Below are positions 1 to 5,773 of a stretch of 7,966 nucleotides of DNA, piece by piece. The notes beneath the pieces were generated by a model. The model saw only the letters and a list, made by a program, of their open reading frames with translations. It ran no database searches and was not told where the DNA came from. Origin of the DNA: Deinococcus sp. (lineage in GTDB: Bacteria > Deinococcota > Deinococci > Deinococcales > Deinococcaceae); contig JAGLBF010000108.1 in NCBI GenBank assembly GCA_018260375.1, positions 1 to 7,966 of the forward strand. Direction: 5' to 3'. The stretch's first letter is position 1. Each line of letters begins with the position of its first letter. The position numbers and the translations under genes are program-made.

Positions 1-7
1 ACAAGTA

Positions 8-125
8 CTACGGACTCCGCTTCATTGCCGCACCGTCGCTAAGACACTGCCTGCAATTGACGCAGAGTCCGTATTTGTTGCTACCTCATACAGATTCCGT
101 TTAATTCGTTGTACTCTGATTGCCC
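8..125 (+). repeat. Decayed composite repeat, same family as 190-325
   Basis: A diverged relative of the 136-bp element. A hairpin module runs from 8 to 74: the arm TACGGACTCCGC at 8-19 pairs with GCAGAGTCCGTA at 62-73 with one mismatch. From 88 to about 125 a second segment (ATACAGATTCCG onward) resembles the GATTGATT stem module of the intact copies, with many substitutions. In place of the usual linker, the stretch at 74-87 resembles the start of the second module seen at 2768-2838. No gene lies in 1-384, and I see nothing recognisable in 126-188 beyond A+T-rich sequence. Confidence 0.6.
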
Positions 126-189
126 TAGTTGACCAACCTATGGCAAACTAAGAAGATATACTTATAACTAATTTTCCGGAATGCTTCTC

Positions 190-325
190 ATACGGACTGC
201 CGCTAAATTCCACCACAGTCGGAAAAGCGCCGCCTGCGGCTCCATACCGCGCAGTCCGTATGCTGTTCCCGCTCGCATCTGCTCGGATTGATTCGGAAGT
301 ACGCCAAATCAATCGGAATCCGTAT
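190..325 (+). repeat. Full 136-bp composite repeat, reference orientation
   Basis: Reference copy. It has three parts. A 72-bp module at 190-261 is bounded by the perfect inverted pair ATACGGACTGC (190-200) and GCAGTCCGTAT (251-261), with a small internal GCCG-CCTG-CGGC hairpin. A linker spans about 262-285. A stem module has GATTGATT (286-293), a 13-nt loop (294-306) and AATCAATC (307-314), and ends GGAATCCGTAT at 325. Whole-element ends are the short inverted repeat ATACGGA/TCCGTAT. Reverse-complement copies lie at 5774-5909 and 6565-6700, and the start of another copy is at 7914. There is no coding capacity. It lies downstream of purK. It resembles in kind the small non-coding repeats known from Deinococcus genomes; I cannot assign it to a named family. 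Confidence 0.9.
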
Positions 326-362
326 CAGGCTGTGCCAATGTTAATATTCATGCGCTGTCAAC

Positions 363-389
363 CCTAGCGCTTAAGACCTAGCGCTTAAG
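363..389. repeat. Two 13-bp direct repeats over the purK stop
   Basis: CCTAGCGCTTAAG occurs at 363-375 and again at 377-389, one base apart. The second copy contains the purK stop codon (TTA on this strand at 385-387). The arrangement looks like a small local duplication at the 3' end of purK. Each copy also contains the palindromes AGCGCT and CTTAAG. Confidence 0.85.
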
Positions 390-1542
390 GCACCAGGCGT
401 TCTACTAGCGCCAGACGCTCGCGCAGTTGGCTTTCGGTGGAAGCAACTACATTGACATGCCCCAGCTTGCGGCCTGGACGGTTTTCTTTGCCGTACAGGT
501 GCACATGCACACCTTCTAGTGCCAGTAACTCAGCGTAGTCAGGCTGAGGTGCGCCCTCTGGCCAGCCCAAAATGTTGACCATGCCGCAGGGCAGCAGCGG
601 CATAAAGTCTTGCACGGGCCAGCCCAGAGCGGCACGCACCTGGGCCTCAAACTGGCTGACCCCACCGCCGTCTTGCGTCAGGTGTCCGCTGTTGTGCACA
701 CGGGGGGCGACTTCGTTAACCAGTAGCTCACCACCGGGGCATTCAAAAAACTCCAGCGTCATCAAACCCTCTAGCTGCCAACCCTGAGCGACTTTGGCAG
801 CGAGTGCACGGGCCTGGGCCGCCGCTGACTGGGCGCTTGTCAGGTCGGCAGCGCTAGGATGGTGGGGCAGATAGAGGCTGCGGCGCAAAATACCGTTGCG
901 GTGAACATTCTCTACCAGCGGCCCATAAGCCAGTTGGCCGCCAGGCGTACGCGCTACGCCGATAGAAACCTCGCGGACAAAGTGTATCAGGCCCTCAAGC
1001 ACACAGGGCACGCCGCCGAGTTGCTGCCAAGCACCCAGTAATTCAGCCTGAGACTGCACGCGGGCCTGGCCTTTGCCGTCATAGCCCAGCTCAGCAGTCT
1101 TGAGAATGCCCTCACCGCCCACTTGCGCCAGTGCGCCTGCTAGGTCGTTTACCGTTTCAATGCTCACAAAGGGTGCGGTCTGCGCTCCAGCGGCTTGTAG
1201 GGCCATCTTTTCGCGGGCACGGTGCTTGCTGCGCTGCAATAACTCGGCCCCAGGGCGCACAGCGACTTTGCCGCGCAGGTAATCTAGGGCAGCAACAGGC
1301 ACATTTTCAAATTCAAGCGTGACCGCGTCACATTCTGCCAGCCGCGCTAAGCCAGCGGGGTCAGTGTACGCGGCCTGAATGTGTTCAGCACAGTGGCGGG
1401 CGGGGGCCTGCGGATCAGGCTCCAGCACCACCACGCGCACACCCAGAGGCAGGGCAGCGAGGGCCAACATCTGCGCCAGTTGTCCGCCACCCAGGATGCC
1501 CAGAGTCGCGGTAGCTGGGGCAACAGACGGTAGAGCCGTCAC
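385..1542 (-). CDS. purK: N5-carboxyaminoimidazole ribonucleotide synthase, PurK
   Basis: PurK is an ATP-grasp enzyme that uses ATP and bicarbonate to carboxylate AIR to N5-CAIR in purine synthesis, handing its product to PurE. The 385-aa length is normal for the family. Visible motifs are an N-terminal GILGGGQLAQM preATP-grasp segment (residues 15-25), the ATP-binding stretch ILKTAELGYDGKGQ (146-159), the ATP-grasp metal/phosphate segment NEVAPRVHNSGH (276-287) and the C-terminal GKENRPGRKLGHVNV (351-365). The ATG start overlaps the purE stop as ATGA, so translation is probably coupled to purE. The C-terminus ends about 60 bp short of an intact composite repeat. The assignment is secure by motif and gene order. 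Confidence 0.96.
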   Translation of the reverse strand: MTALPSVAPATATLGILGGGQLAQMLALAALPLGVRVVVLEPDPQAPARHCAEHIQAAYTDPAGLARLAECDAVTLEFENVPVAALDYLRGKVAVRPGAELLQRSKHRAREKMALQAAGAQTAPFVSIETVNDLAGALAQVGGEGILKTAELGYDGKGQARVQSQAELLGAWQQLGGVPCVLEGLIHFVREVSIGVARTPGGQLAYGPLVENVHRNGILRRSLYLPHHPSAADLTSAQSAAAQARALAAKVAQGWQLEGLMTLEFFECPGGELLVNEVAPRVHNSGHLTQDGGGVSQFEAQVRAALGWPVQDFMPLLPCGMVNILGWPEGAPQPDYAELLALEGVHVHLYGKENRPGRKLGHVNVVASTESQLRERLALVERLVP

Positions 1543-2087
1543 GCTTCGCCCGCCTGTGGGTGGCCTGCAAAATAGGGGTCATCGAGCACACTCTGGGTTT
1601 GCTGAGCACGGAAGGCTTCGAGTGCGGCGCGCACAGGCGGCTCAGTGGTAGCGAGCAGAGCAGCGGCGAAGAGGGCGGCGTTTTTGGCCCCCGCTGCGCC
1701 GATGGCAAAGGTAGCAACAGGCACGCCAGCGGGCATTTGTACCATGCTCAGCAAGCTGTCTTGCCCGCTAAGGGCGCGCGACTGCACAGGCACGCCCAGC
1801 ACAGGCACGCGAGTAAAGGCAGCCAGCATGCCGGGCAAGTGCGCCGCGCCGCCCGCCCCTGCGATGATAGCGCGCAGACCCAGGCGCTCAGCCCGTGCGG
1901 CGTAGGTGGGCAAAAGCTGCGGCGTACGGTGGGCCGAGAGCACCCGCACCTCGTAGGCGATGCCGAGCTGGGCCAAGATATCCAAAGCGCCCTGCATGGT
2001 GTCAAAGTCGCTGCGGCTGCCCATAACCACGCCCACCAGGGGGTCAACCAAGGAGCTAGCTGTGAGAGGAGAAGGGGAAAGAGTCAC
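1539..2087 (-). CDS. purE: N5-CAIR mutase, PurE (class I)
   Basis: PurE converts N5-CAIR to CAIR, the step after PurK. The 182-aa protein carries the class I signatures MGSRSD (residues 22-27), SAHRTP (51-56, with the catalytic histidine at 53) and AGAGGAAHLPGM (76-87), followed by the conserved GVPVQ...LSGQDSLLSMVQMPAGVPVAT segment. Presence of purK immediately downstream fits the class I, bicarbonate-dependent route. The chosen start is GTG at 2087-2085. It gives an unusually long N-terminal tail of about 16 residues before the core, but a TATCCT -10-like box sits exactly 6 nt upstream, fitting a leaderless mRNA. No Shine-Dalgarno sequence is seen there. A TTG a few codons inside (L13) is a weaker alternative. 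The start is less certain than the identity. Confidence 0.95.
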   Translation of the reverse strand: MTLSPSPLTASSLVDPLVGVVMGSRSDFDTMQGALDILAQLGIAYEVRVLSAHRTPQLLPTYAARAERLGLRAIIAGAGGAAHLPGMLAAFTRVPVLGVPVQSRALSGQDSLLSMVQMPAGVPVATFAIGAAGAKNAALFAAALLATTEPPVRAALEAFRAQQTQSVLDDPYFAGHPQAGEA

Positions 2088-2093
2088 TGCGTT

Positions 2094-2099
2094 AGGATA
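2094..2099 (-). promoter_or_regulatory. Candidate leaderless -10 box of purEK
   Basis: Read on the minus strand, TATCCT is followed by 6 nt and then the GTG start of purE. Transcription would begin on or next to the start codon. No convincing -35 hexamer is visible at the usual distance. Confidence 0.4.
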
Positions 2100-2141
2100 A
2101 ACGGTTGGCGCGGCAATAAGGTAGATGGTTGCAGGATAGTC

Positions 2142-2210
2142 ATACGGACTGCGACTTGAACCATGTTAAAACCACGGTGAAAGAAGGCCAATGAGAGTAA
2201 GAATATACGG
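2142..2210 (-). repeat. Second-module repeat (about 69 bp)
   Basis: Reverse-complement relative of the second half of the element at 2709-2838. Read on the minus strand it contains GGCCTTCTTTCAC, TTTTAACATGGTTCAAGTC and ends GCAGTCCGTAT; the copy at 2768-2838 has the same order of words with scattered substitutions. It stands alone here, without the hairpin module, between the divergent purE and yciI-like genes. This shows that the modules can occur independently. No gene lies in 2088-2390. Confidence 0.75.
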
Positions 2211-2241
2211 GTTTCACGGCGGCACATGCGGTGCTGACCCA

Positions 2242-2283
2242 CCTGTACTGGCTTACCTGTGCTGGTTTGCTTGTGCTGGCTCC
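2242..2283. repeat. Three imperfect 14-bp tandem repeats
   Basis: Units at 2242-2255, 2256-2269 and 2270-2283 share the pattern CYTGTRCTGGYT. They lie about 100 bp upstream of the yciI-like gene. A 12-bp direct repeat TTGCCGCGCTGC at 2344-2355 and 2362-2373 follows closer to the start codon. No function is evident. Confidence 0.65.
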
Positions 2284-2379
2284 TGACGGTGAGCCACGAC
2301 AAGCTGCTTTTGAGCGTGTACATTCCGCATGTCACTGTTGATATTGCCGCGCTGCTGAATCTTGCCGCGCTGCAAGGTT

Positions 2380-2385
2380 TACACT
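2380..2385 (+). promoter_or_regulatory. Candidate leaderless -10 box of the yciI-like gene
   Basis: TACACT is followed by 5 nt and then ATG at 2391. The same hexamer stands 6 nt from the xseB start. An AAGG at 2374-2377 is 13 nt from the ATG, far for a ribosome binding site, so a leaderless start is the better reading. There is no clear -35. Confidence 0.4.
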
Positions 2386-2390
2386 CAGAC

Positions 2391-2699
2391 ATGACAAAAT
2401 TGCACGTTATTTTAGGCCGCTACCTAGCCCCCCTATCCGAAATCGAAGCCGCTACCCCCGCCCACCGCGAGTGGCTCAATCAGCACTACCGCAGCGGAGT
2501 GTTTATCACCTCTGGGCCGCAGGAACCGCGCACGGGCGGGGTGATTCTGGCAGCGGGTGAAAGCGCCGAGCAGCTACTCGCACTGATGCAAGGTGACCCC
2601 TTTTATCAAGCGGGGCTTGCCGAGTACCAAGTGATTGCCTTTCACCCGGTAAAGCGCAGCAGCAAAATTGACCTGGAAGGTGTGCCGCTGATTGAATAG
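2391..2699 (+). CDS. YciI-like (YCII) domain protein
   Basis: A 102-aa cytoplasmic protein of the YciI superfamily, a small dimeric ferredoxin-like fold whose cellular role is generally unknown. The sequence shows the family hallmark histidine at residue 25 (in ATPAHREWL), the GPQEPRTGGVILA strand region, and the DPF motif at 69-71 in which the aspartate pairs with the histidine. The reading frame is open upstream to 2259, but the extension (MLVCLCWLLTVSHDK...) is unlike the family and contains the repeated DNA at 2344-2373, so ATG 2391 is preferred. The gene is divergent from purEK and is followed after 9 bp by a composite repeat and then folC. A substrate cannot be inferred. Confidence 0.88.
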   Translation: MTKLHVILGRYLAPLSEIEAATPAHREWLNQHYRSGVFITSGPQEPRTGGVILAAGESAEQLLALMQGDPFYQAGLAEYQVIAFHPVKRSSKIDLEGVPLIE

Positions 2700-2708
2700 G
2701 AGACGTCC

Positions 2709-2838
2709 TACGGACTGCGCTCCATTCCAGTACAGTCGGAAAAGTGCCTCCTATGCCACCGCGAAATCCGTAGTTGTTTCTACGTGCGCTGGCCTGCTTT
2801 CACTGCACTGTTAACAAGGTTCAAATCGCAGTCCGTAT
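2709..2838 (+). repeat. Composite repeat of two joined modules, next to folC
   Basis: The first part (2709-2772) matches the hairpin module of 190-261 (TACGGACTGCGCTCCATTCC, then ACAGTCGGAAAAG). The second part (2768-2838) matches the reverse complement of 2142-2210. The outer ends form a perfect 11-bp inverted repeat, TACGGACTGCG (2709-2719) and CGCAGTCCGTA (2827-2837), and TA stands at both edges. The two modules join through a shared TCCGTA. The element fills nearly the whole gap between the yciI-like gene and folC. The folC frame runs open back through part of it from a TTG at 2774, but that stretch is repeat DNA, not gene. Confidence 0.85.
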
Positions 2839-2841
2839 TAT
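2811..2841 (+). promoter_or_regulatory. Candidate folC promoter formed by the repeat end
   Basis: TTAACA at 2811-2816 resembles a -35 box, and TATTAT at 2836-2841 a -10 box, with a 19-nt spacer (longer than the ideal 17). TATTAT begins inside the final CCGTAT of the composite repeat and is completed by the adjoining bases. The folC ATG is 7 nt downstream, fitting a leaderless transcript. No Shine-Dalgarno sequence is present. Confidence 0.45.
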
Positions 2842-2848
2842 AGTCTTA

Positions 2849-4132
2849 ATGCTTAGCCCAGAACGCACTGCTTTAGATTCCAGCATCTATGATTGGCTGT
2901 ACGCTCAGACCCGCCGCGAGCGTTTGCGCGGGTCTCAGGCGGCGCGGATGCTGCTGGACGCGCTGGGTCAACCTGACAGGCAGTTTGAGAGTGTGCGGGT
3001 GGTGGGAACTAACGGCAAAGGCAGCACCAGCACCATGTTGGAAGCAGGCCTCCGGGCGGCTGGCGTGCGGACGGGTAAGTTCACCAGTCCGCATCTACAC
3101 GCCTTTGAAGAACGTATTGTCATAGACGGCCAACCACTCGACCCGCAGCGCACCGCCGACTTTGTATCCCAACAAATGGCCCAACAGGTCGCTCAGCATT
3201 CTGCTTCTGACCTTGTCCACCGTGTCAGCGCGGCCCCTACAACCAGCGGCACGGCCTTTTTTGATCTGGCTTTGGCGCTGGCTTGCCAACAATTTGCAGC
3301 CTCTGGCGTGCAGTGGGCGGTGATGGAAGCGGGTGTGGGCGGACAAAGTGACGCGACTCAGGCCCTTTTTAACGTGCGAGCCGTGGCGCTGACCAACGTG
3401 GCCCTTGACCACACCGCTACCCTGGGTGCAGATATCGCCACCATCGCCCGCGACAAGGCGGGGGCGGCCCTCTACGGCGTACCGCTGCTTACCACCGCTC
3501 AGGGCGAGGCGCTAGAGGTGATAGAGCAAGTTGCCCGAGAGCGCGGCGCACCGCTCTACACCCCCGGCCTCTACCCGCTGCTGTTCAGCTTGCCGGCCTT
3601 GCCCGCACTGGCTGGCCCGCATCAGATGCAAAATGCCGCGCTCGCCCTGGCGACCTTGCGCGTGCTGAAGTATAACGATGCCACTGCACTACATGCCGCT
3701 TTACAAGCCACCTACGCAGGCCGTCTAGAGACCTTTGAGGTGCGGGGCCGCCGCTTGCTGCTGGACGGCGCACACAACCCCCACGCGGCGCAGGCACTGG
3801 CGCAGGCTGTAGGCGCAGTAGACACCCTGATATTTGGCAACTTTGCCCGCAAAGACACGCCAGCCACCCTCGCCCCACTGCTGGCCATCACCGACAAGGT
3901 GGTGTTTACCTCGGCGGGCGACACCGCCACTGACCCTTACGTGCTGGCGGCGGAGTACGGCGGGCAAGCCATCAGCGAGCCACACACCGCCCTGCGCCAC
4001 GCCCTGAGCCTCACGCCCGTAGGCGGCACGTTGCTGGTGGCAGGCAGTCTATACCTGGTCGCCACGCTGCGGCAGAAGGTGGTGCACAGCGTTGAAACAG
4101 TGCACCAACCACATGACAAGCTAACTACATGA
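2849..4132 (+). CDS. folC: Folylpolyglutamate synthase / dihydrofolate synthase, FolC
   Basis: A Mur-ligase-type enzyme that adds glutamate to folates (and often to dihydropteroate) using ATP. From ATG 2849 it is 427 aa, a normal length. Motifs in order are the P-loop GTNGKGST (residues 53-60), TSPHL (79-83), the EAGVGGQSDAT stretch (160-170), TNVALDHTATLG (182-193), RDKAGA (201-206, with the lysine that is carbamylated in the family), GRLE (291-294) and LDGAHNPHAA (305-314), then a C-terminal AGSLYLV. In the EAGVGG segment most relatives read GGRLDATN; here Gln166 replaces Arg. The start is chosen because upstream codons derive from a repeat and MLSPERT...YDWLYAQ fits family N-termini. Whether it is bifunctional cannot be told from sequence alone. 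Confidence 0.95.
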   Translation: MLSPERTALDSSIYDWLYAQTRRERLRGSQAARMLLDALGQPDRQFESVRVVGTNGKGSTSTMLEAGLRAAGVRTGKFTSPHLHAFEERIVIDGQPLDPQRTADFVSQQMAQQVAQHSASDLVHRVSAAPTTSGTAFFDLALALACQQFAASGVQWAVMEAGVGGQSDATQALFNVRAVALTNVALDHTATLGADIATIARDKAGAALYGVPLLTTAQGEALEVIEQVARERGAPLYTPGLYPLLFSLPALPALAGPHQMQNAALALATLRVLKYNDATALHAALQATYAGRLETFEVRGRRLLLDGAHNPHAAQALAQAVGAVDTLIFGNFARKDTPATLAPLLAITDKVVFTSAGDTATDPYVLAAEYGGQAISEPHTALRHALSLTPVGGTLLVAGSLYLVATLRQKVVHSVETVHQPHDKLTT

Positions 4133-4140
4133 CAGGGACG

Positions 4141-4191
4141 ACCAGCTGATGACTGGTGACAGGTGACTGGCTAATAGCGACTCAGCGCTGA
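4141..4191. other. Small hairpins after folC
   Basis: ACCAG (4141-4145) and CTGGT (4153-4157) can pair across a 7-nt loop, and TCAGCGCTGA (4182-4191) is a perfect 10-bp palindrome. Neither is followed by a T-run, so a rho-independent terminator cannot be claimed. TGACTGG recurs nearby at 4149 and 4164. Confidence 0.3.
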
Positions 4192-4251
4192 CATTCCGTG
4201 CTCCACTTTTGCCCCTACCCTAATGCGCCATCATCCACTCACCATCAACTT

Positions 4252-4266
4252 GCAGTAAGTTACTGC
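4252..4266. promoter_or_regulatory. Perfect 15-bp palindrome, candidate operator
   Basis: GCAGTAA-G-TTACTGC is an exact inverted repeat with 7-bp arms and a single central base. It sits directly upstream of the -10-like TACTATAAA (4267-4275) and 32 bp before the fmdB-like ATG, a typical position for a dimeric regulator that blocks or activates a promoter. It does not match the DdrO-bound radiation/desiccation motif. The binding protein is unknown. Confidence 0.5.
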
Positions 4267-4285
4267 TACTATAAACGGCTGGAGG
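4267..4285 (+). promoter_or_regulatory. Candidate -10 region and ribosome binding site of the fmdB-like/protease operon
   Basis: TACTAT (4267-4272), overlapping TATAAA (4270-4275), is the best -10 candidate; a good -35 is not apparent. GGAGG at 4281-4285 is a strong Shine-Dalgarno core but lies 13 nt from the ATG, longer than usual. Unlike most genes here, this one seems to have a short leader rather than being leaderless. Confidence 0.4.
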
Positions 4286-4298
4286 CCACATAGACGTT

Positions 4299-4526
4299 AT
4301 GCCAACCTACCTGTACAAAAACCTAGACACTGGAGAAATCTACGAAATCAAGCAGAGCATGAAAGATGAGGCGCTGACTCAGCATCCTGAAACGGGCGCA
4401 CAGATAAAACGGGTGCTCTCGGCCCCAGGCATTGTGTTTAAGGGCAGTGGTTTTTATGCCACCGACTCGCGCACCGAAAGCAAATCTTCGGGCAAAAGTG
4501 AACCGTCAGGCAGCGGAGGCGAGTGA
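4299..4526 (+). CDS. FmdB-family-like small protein without zinc-ribbon cysteines
   Basis: A 75-aa protein that begins MPTYLYKNLDTGEIYEI and continues HPETGAQIKRVLSAPGIVFKGSGFY, matching the layout of the FmdB/CxxC putative regulatory zinc-ribbon family (usual pattern MPTYEYRCxxCG...CPxCG...R.LS.P...FKGSGFY). All four expected metal-binding cysteines are absent: NLDTG replaces the first CxxCG and HPETG the second. The fold may be retained without zinc. The tail after residue 53 is Ser/Gly/Glu/Lys-rich and low in complexity, probably disordered. Its stop overlaps the protease start (GTGA), so the two are translationally coupled. The family's role is poorly defined; a link to the protease is inferred from context only. 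Confidence 0.82.
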   Translation: MPTYLYKNLDTGEIYEIKQSMKDEALTQHPETGAQIKRVLSAPGIVFKGSGFYATDSRTESKSSGKSEPSGSGGE

Positions 4527-5623
4527 ACCGCGCTTTGCGGGTCTTGGGCGTAGCTGGGCTACTGACGGCAGCTCTGCTGGGGGCCTACCTCACGGGCCGC
4601 GTCACTGCCCAGCAGGCGCTGGTGACTCCTGACGAAATCAATACCGTAGAGGTGTCGCGCCTTGCCCTGCCTGCCACGGTCAAGATAGATGTGCGCCTGC
4701 GCCCTGACCGCCTGCAACCAGGCGACGCATCCAGCGATACGGGCAGCGGGTTTTTTTATAAATCTAACCTGGTTGTCACCAATTACCATGTGATACAAGA
4801 CCAAGAAAGCATGGTGGTCACGCTGTATGACGGCCGGCGCGTGCCTGCCAAAATTGTGGGCAGCGACCCTGGCATTGATATTGCCCTGCTGCGTGTCAGC
4901 GGCGTCACAGCACCCAAAACGGTGACCTGGGGCAACAGTGACAAACTGATTCCGGGTCAAAAATTGCTGGCGATTGGATCACCGATACACTACCAAAACT
5001 TTATTTCTACGGGTGTGTACTCCACCAGTACCCACGCGCTAGGCGAACGCGCAGACAAGCTCGGCACCGAAATAGGCACCTATATGCTGACTACAGCCAT
5101 GATTCAGGGCGGTTCGTCGGGCGGCCCCGTGGTTGATTCTCATGGAGCGCTTGTGGGCGTGGCCGACGCGAGTGTGGGCGACAGCCAACTGGTACCTGGC
5201 GTCATCGGGGTGTTTATTCCTAGCAATCTGGTGCGCCAGTCACTCAACGACCTAGAGACAGTGGGTGTATCGCAGCGCGGCAGTTTGGGTATCACCCTGC
5301 AAAACCTCGCGGACCTTGACCCCGCCTTGCGAAGCTTAGCGGGCCTGAGCAGCAGCAACGGCGCACTGGTAGGTGACGTACCTGCTGGCTCGGCGGGCGC
5401 TAGAGCAGGTCTGCGCGGCAGCCTGAAGAATAACGAAGGCCAACTGCTCGCCCCCCTGGGCGATGTCATTGTGGCAGTAGACGGCAACCGTATCCAAAAC
5501 ACCTACGACGTGGTGCGGCGCGTAGCCACCAGACGACCAGGCCAGACCGTGGTGCTGACAGTGTGGCGTAACAAAAAACTTGTCAAAGTACCCGTCACGT
5601 TGCTCAAACGCACCCTCAATTAA
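4523..5623 (+). CDS. HtrA/DegP-type trypsin-like serine protease with a PDZ domain
   Basis: A 366-aa envelope protease. Residues 5-24 form a hydrophobic segment after a short positive N-terminus (MNRALR): a signal peptide or membrane anchor facing the protease outwards. The trypsin-like domain covers about 45-245, with the catalytic triad visible as His89 (TNYHV), Asp119 (GIDIALL) and Ser199 (GGSSGGPV; most HtrA proteins have GNSGGP). One PDZ domain spans about 252-356 (GSLGITL..., GDVIVAVDGNRI). Family members degrade or chaperone misfolded exported proteins. The GTG start overlaps the fmdB-like stop by 4 nt and has GGAGG 3 nt upstream. It is the last gene of this operon; a stem-loop follows the stop. 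Confidence 0.92.
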   Translation: MNRALRVLGVAGLLTAALLGAYLTGRVTAQQALVTPDEINTVEVSRLALPATVKIDVRLRPDRLQPGDASSDTGSGFFYKSNLVVTNYHVIQDQESMVVTLYDGRRVPAKIVGSDPGIDIALLRVSGVTAPKTVTWGNSDKLIPGQKLLAIGSPIHYQNFISTGVYSTSTHALGERADKLGTEIGTYMLTTAMIQGGSSGGPVVDSHGALVGVADASVGDSQLVPGVIGVFIPSNLVRQSLNDLETVGVSQRGSLGITLQNLADLDPALRSLAGLSSSNGALVGDVPAGSAGARAGLRGSLKNNEGQLLAPLGDVIVAVDGNRIQNTYDVVRRVATRRPGQTVVLTVWRNKKLVKVPVTLLKRTLN

Positions 5624-5654
5624 AGGTGATGGCCCTGAAGGCCTCACAACCTTT
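5622..5654 (+). terminator. Imperfect stem-loop after the protease gene
   Basis: AAAG...GTGA-T-GGCC (5622-5634) pairs with GGCC-TCAC...CTTT (5640-5654) around the loop CTGAA, with one bulged T and an unpaired AAC on the 3' side. It begins at the stop codon. No T-run follows directly, so it may instead protect the mRNA end or act weakly as a terminator. Confidence 0.35.
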
Positions 5655-5700
5655 ATGGGCGTGGCCAAGAATCAACGATTTTTCCTGTCCTGAACAGCTC

Positions 5701-5772
5701 ATACGGACTGCGCTCCATTCTAGTACAGTCGGAATGACACCGCCTGTACTGCCACACCAGGCAAGTCCGTAT
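5701..5772 (+). repeat. 72-bp hairpin module standing alone
   Basis: It starts ATACGGACTGCGCTCCATTC and ends AAGTCCGTAT, exactly the 72-bp length of the module at 190-261, with a diverged centre. Its end is one base from the next element (CCGTAT-T-ATACGG), so two units sit head to tail in the convergent gap between the protease and cupin genes. The gap at 5624-5936 contains nothing else that looks like a gene. Confidence 0.85.
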
Positions 5773-5773
5773 T

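Noticed and set aside
190..325. CRISPR-like array
   Set aside because: Copies are scattered, in both orientations, of variable module content, without regular spacers or cas genes.
356..361. Perfect TTGACA on the minus strand after purK
   Set aside because: No -10 box follows at a workable distance; the nearest TATTAA is only about 9 nt away.
1560..2159. 199-codon plus-strand frame opposite purE
   Set aside because: It is antisense to purE and lacks family features; a shadow of a strongly biased real gene.
2774..2848. N-terminal extension of folC from TTG 2774
   Set aside because: These codons fall in the second module of a composite repeat found elsewhere as non-coding DNA, and the encoded residues do not resemble FolC N-termini.
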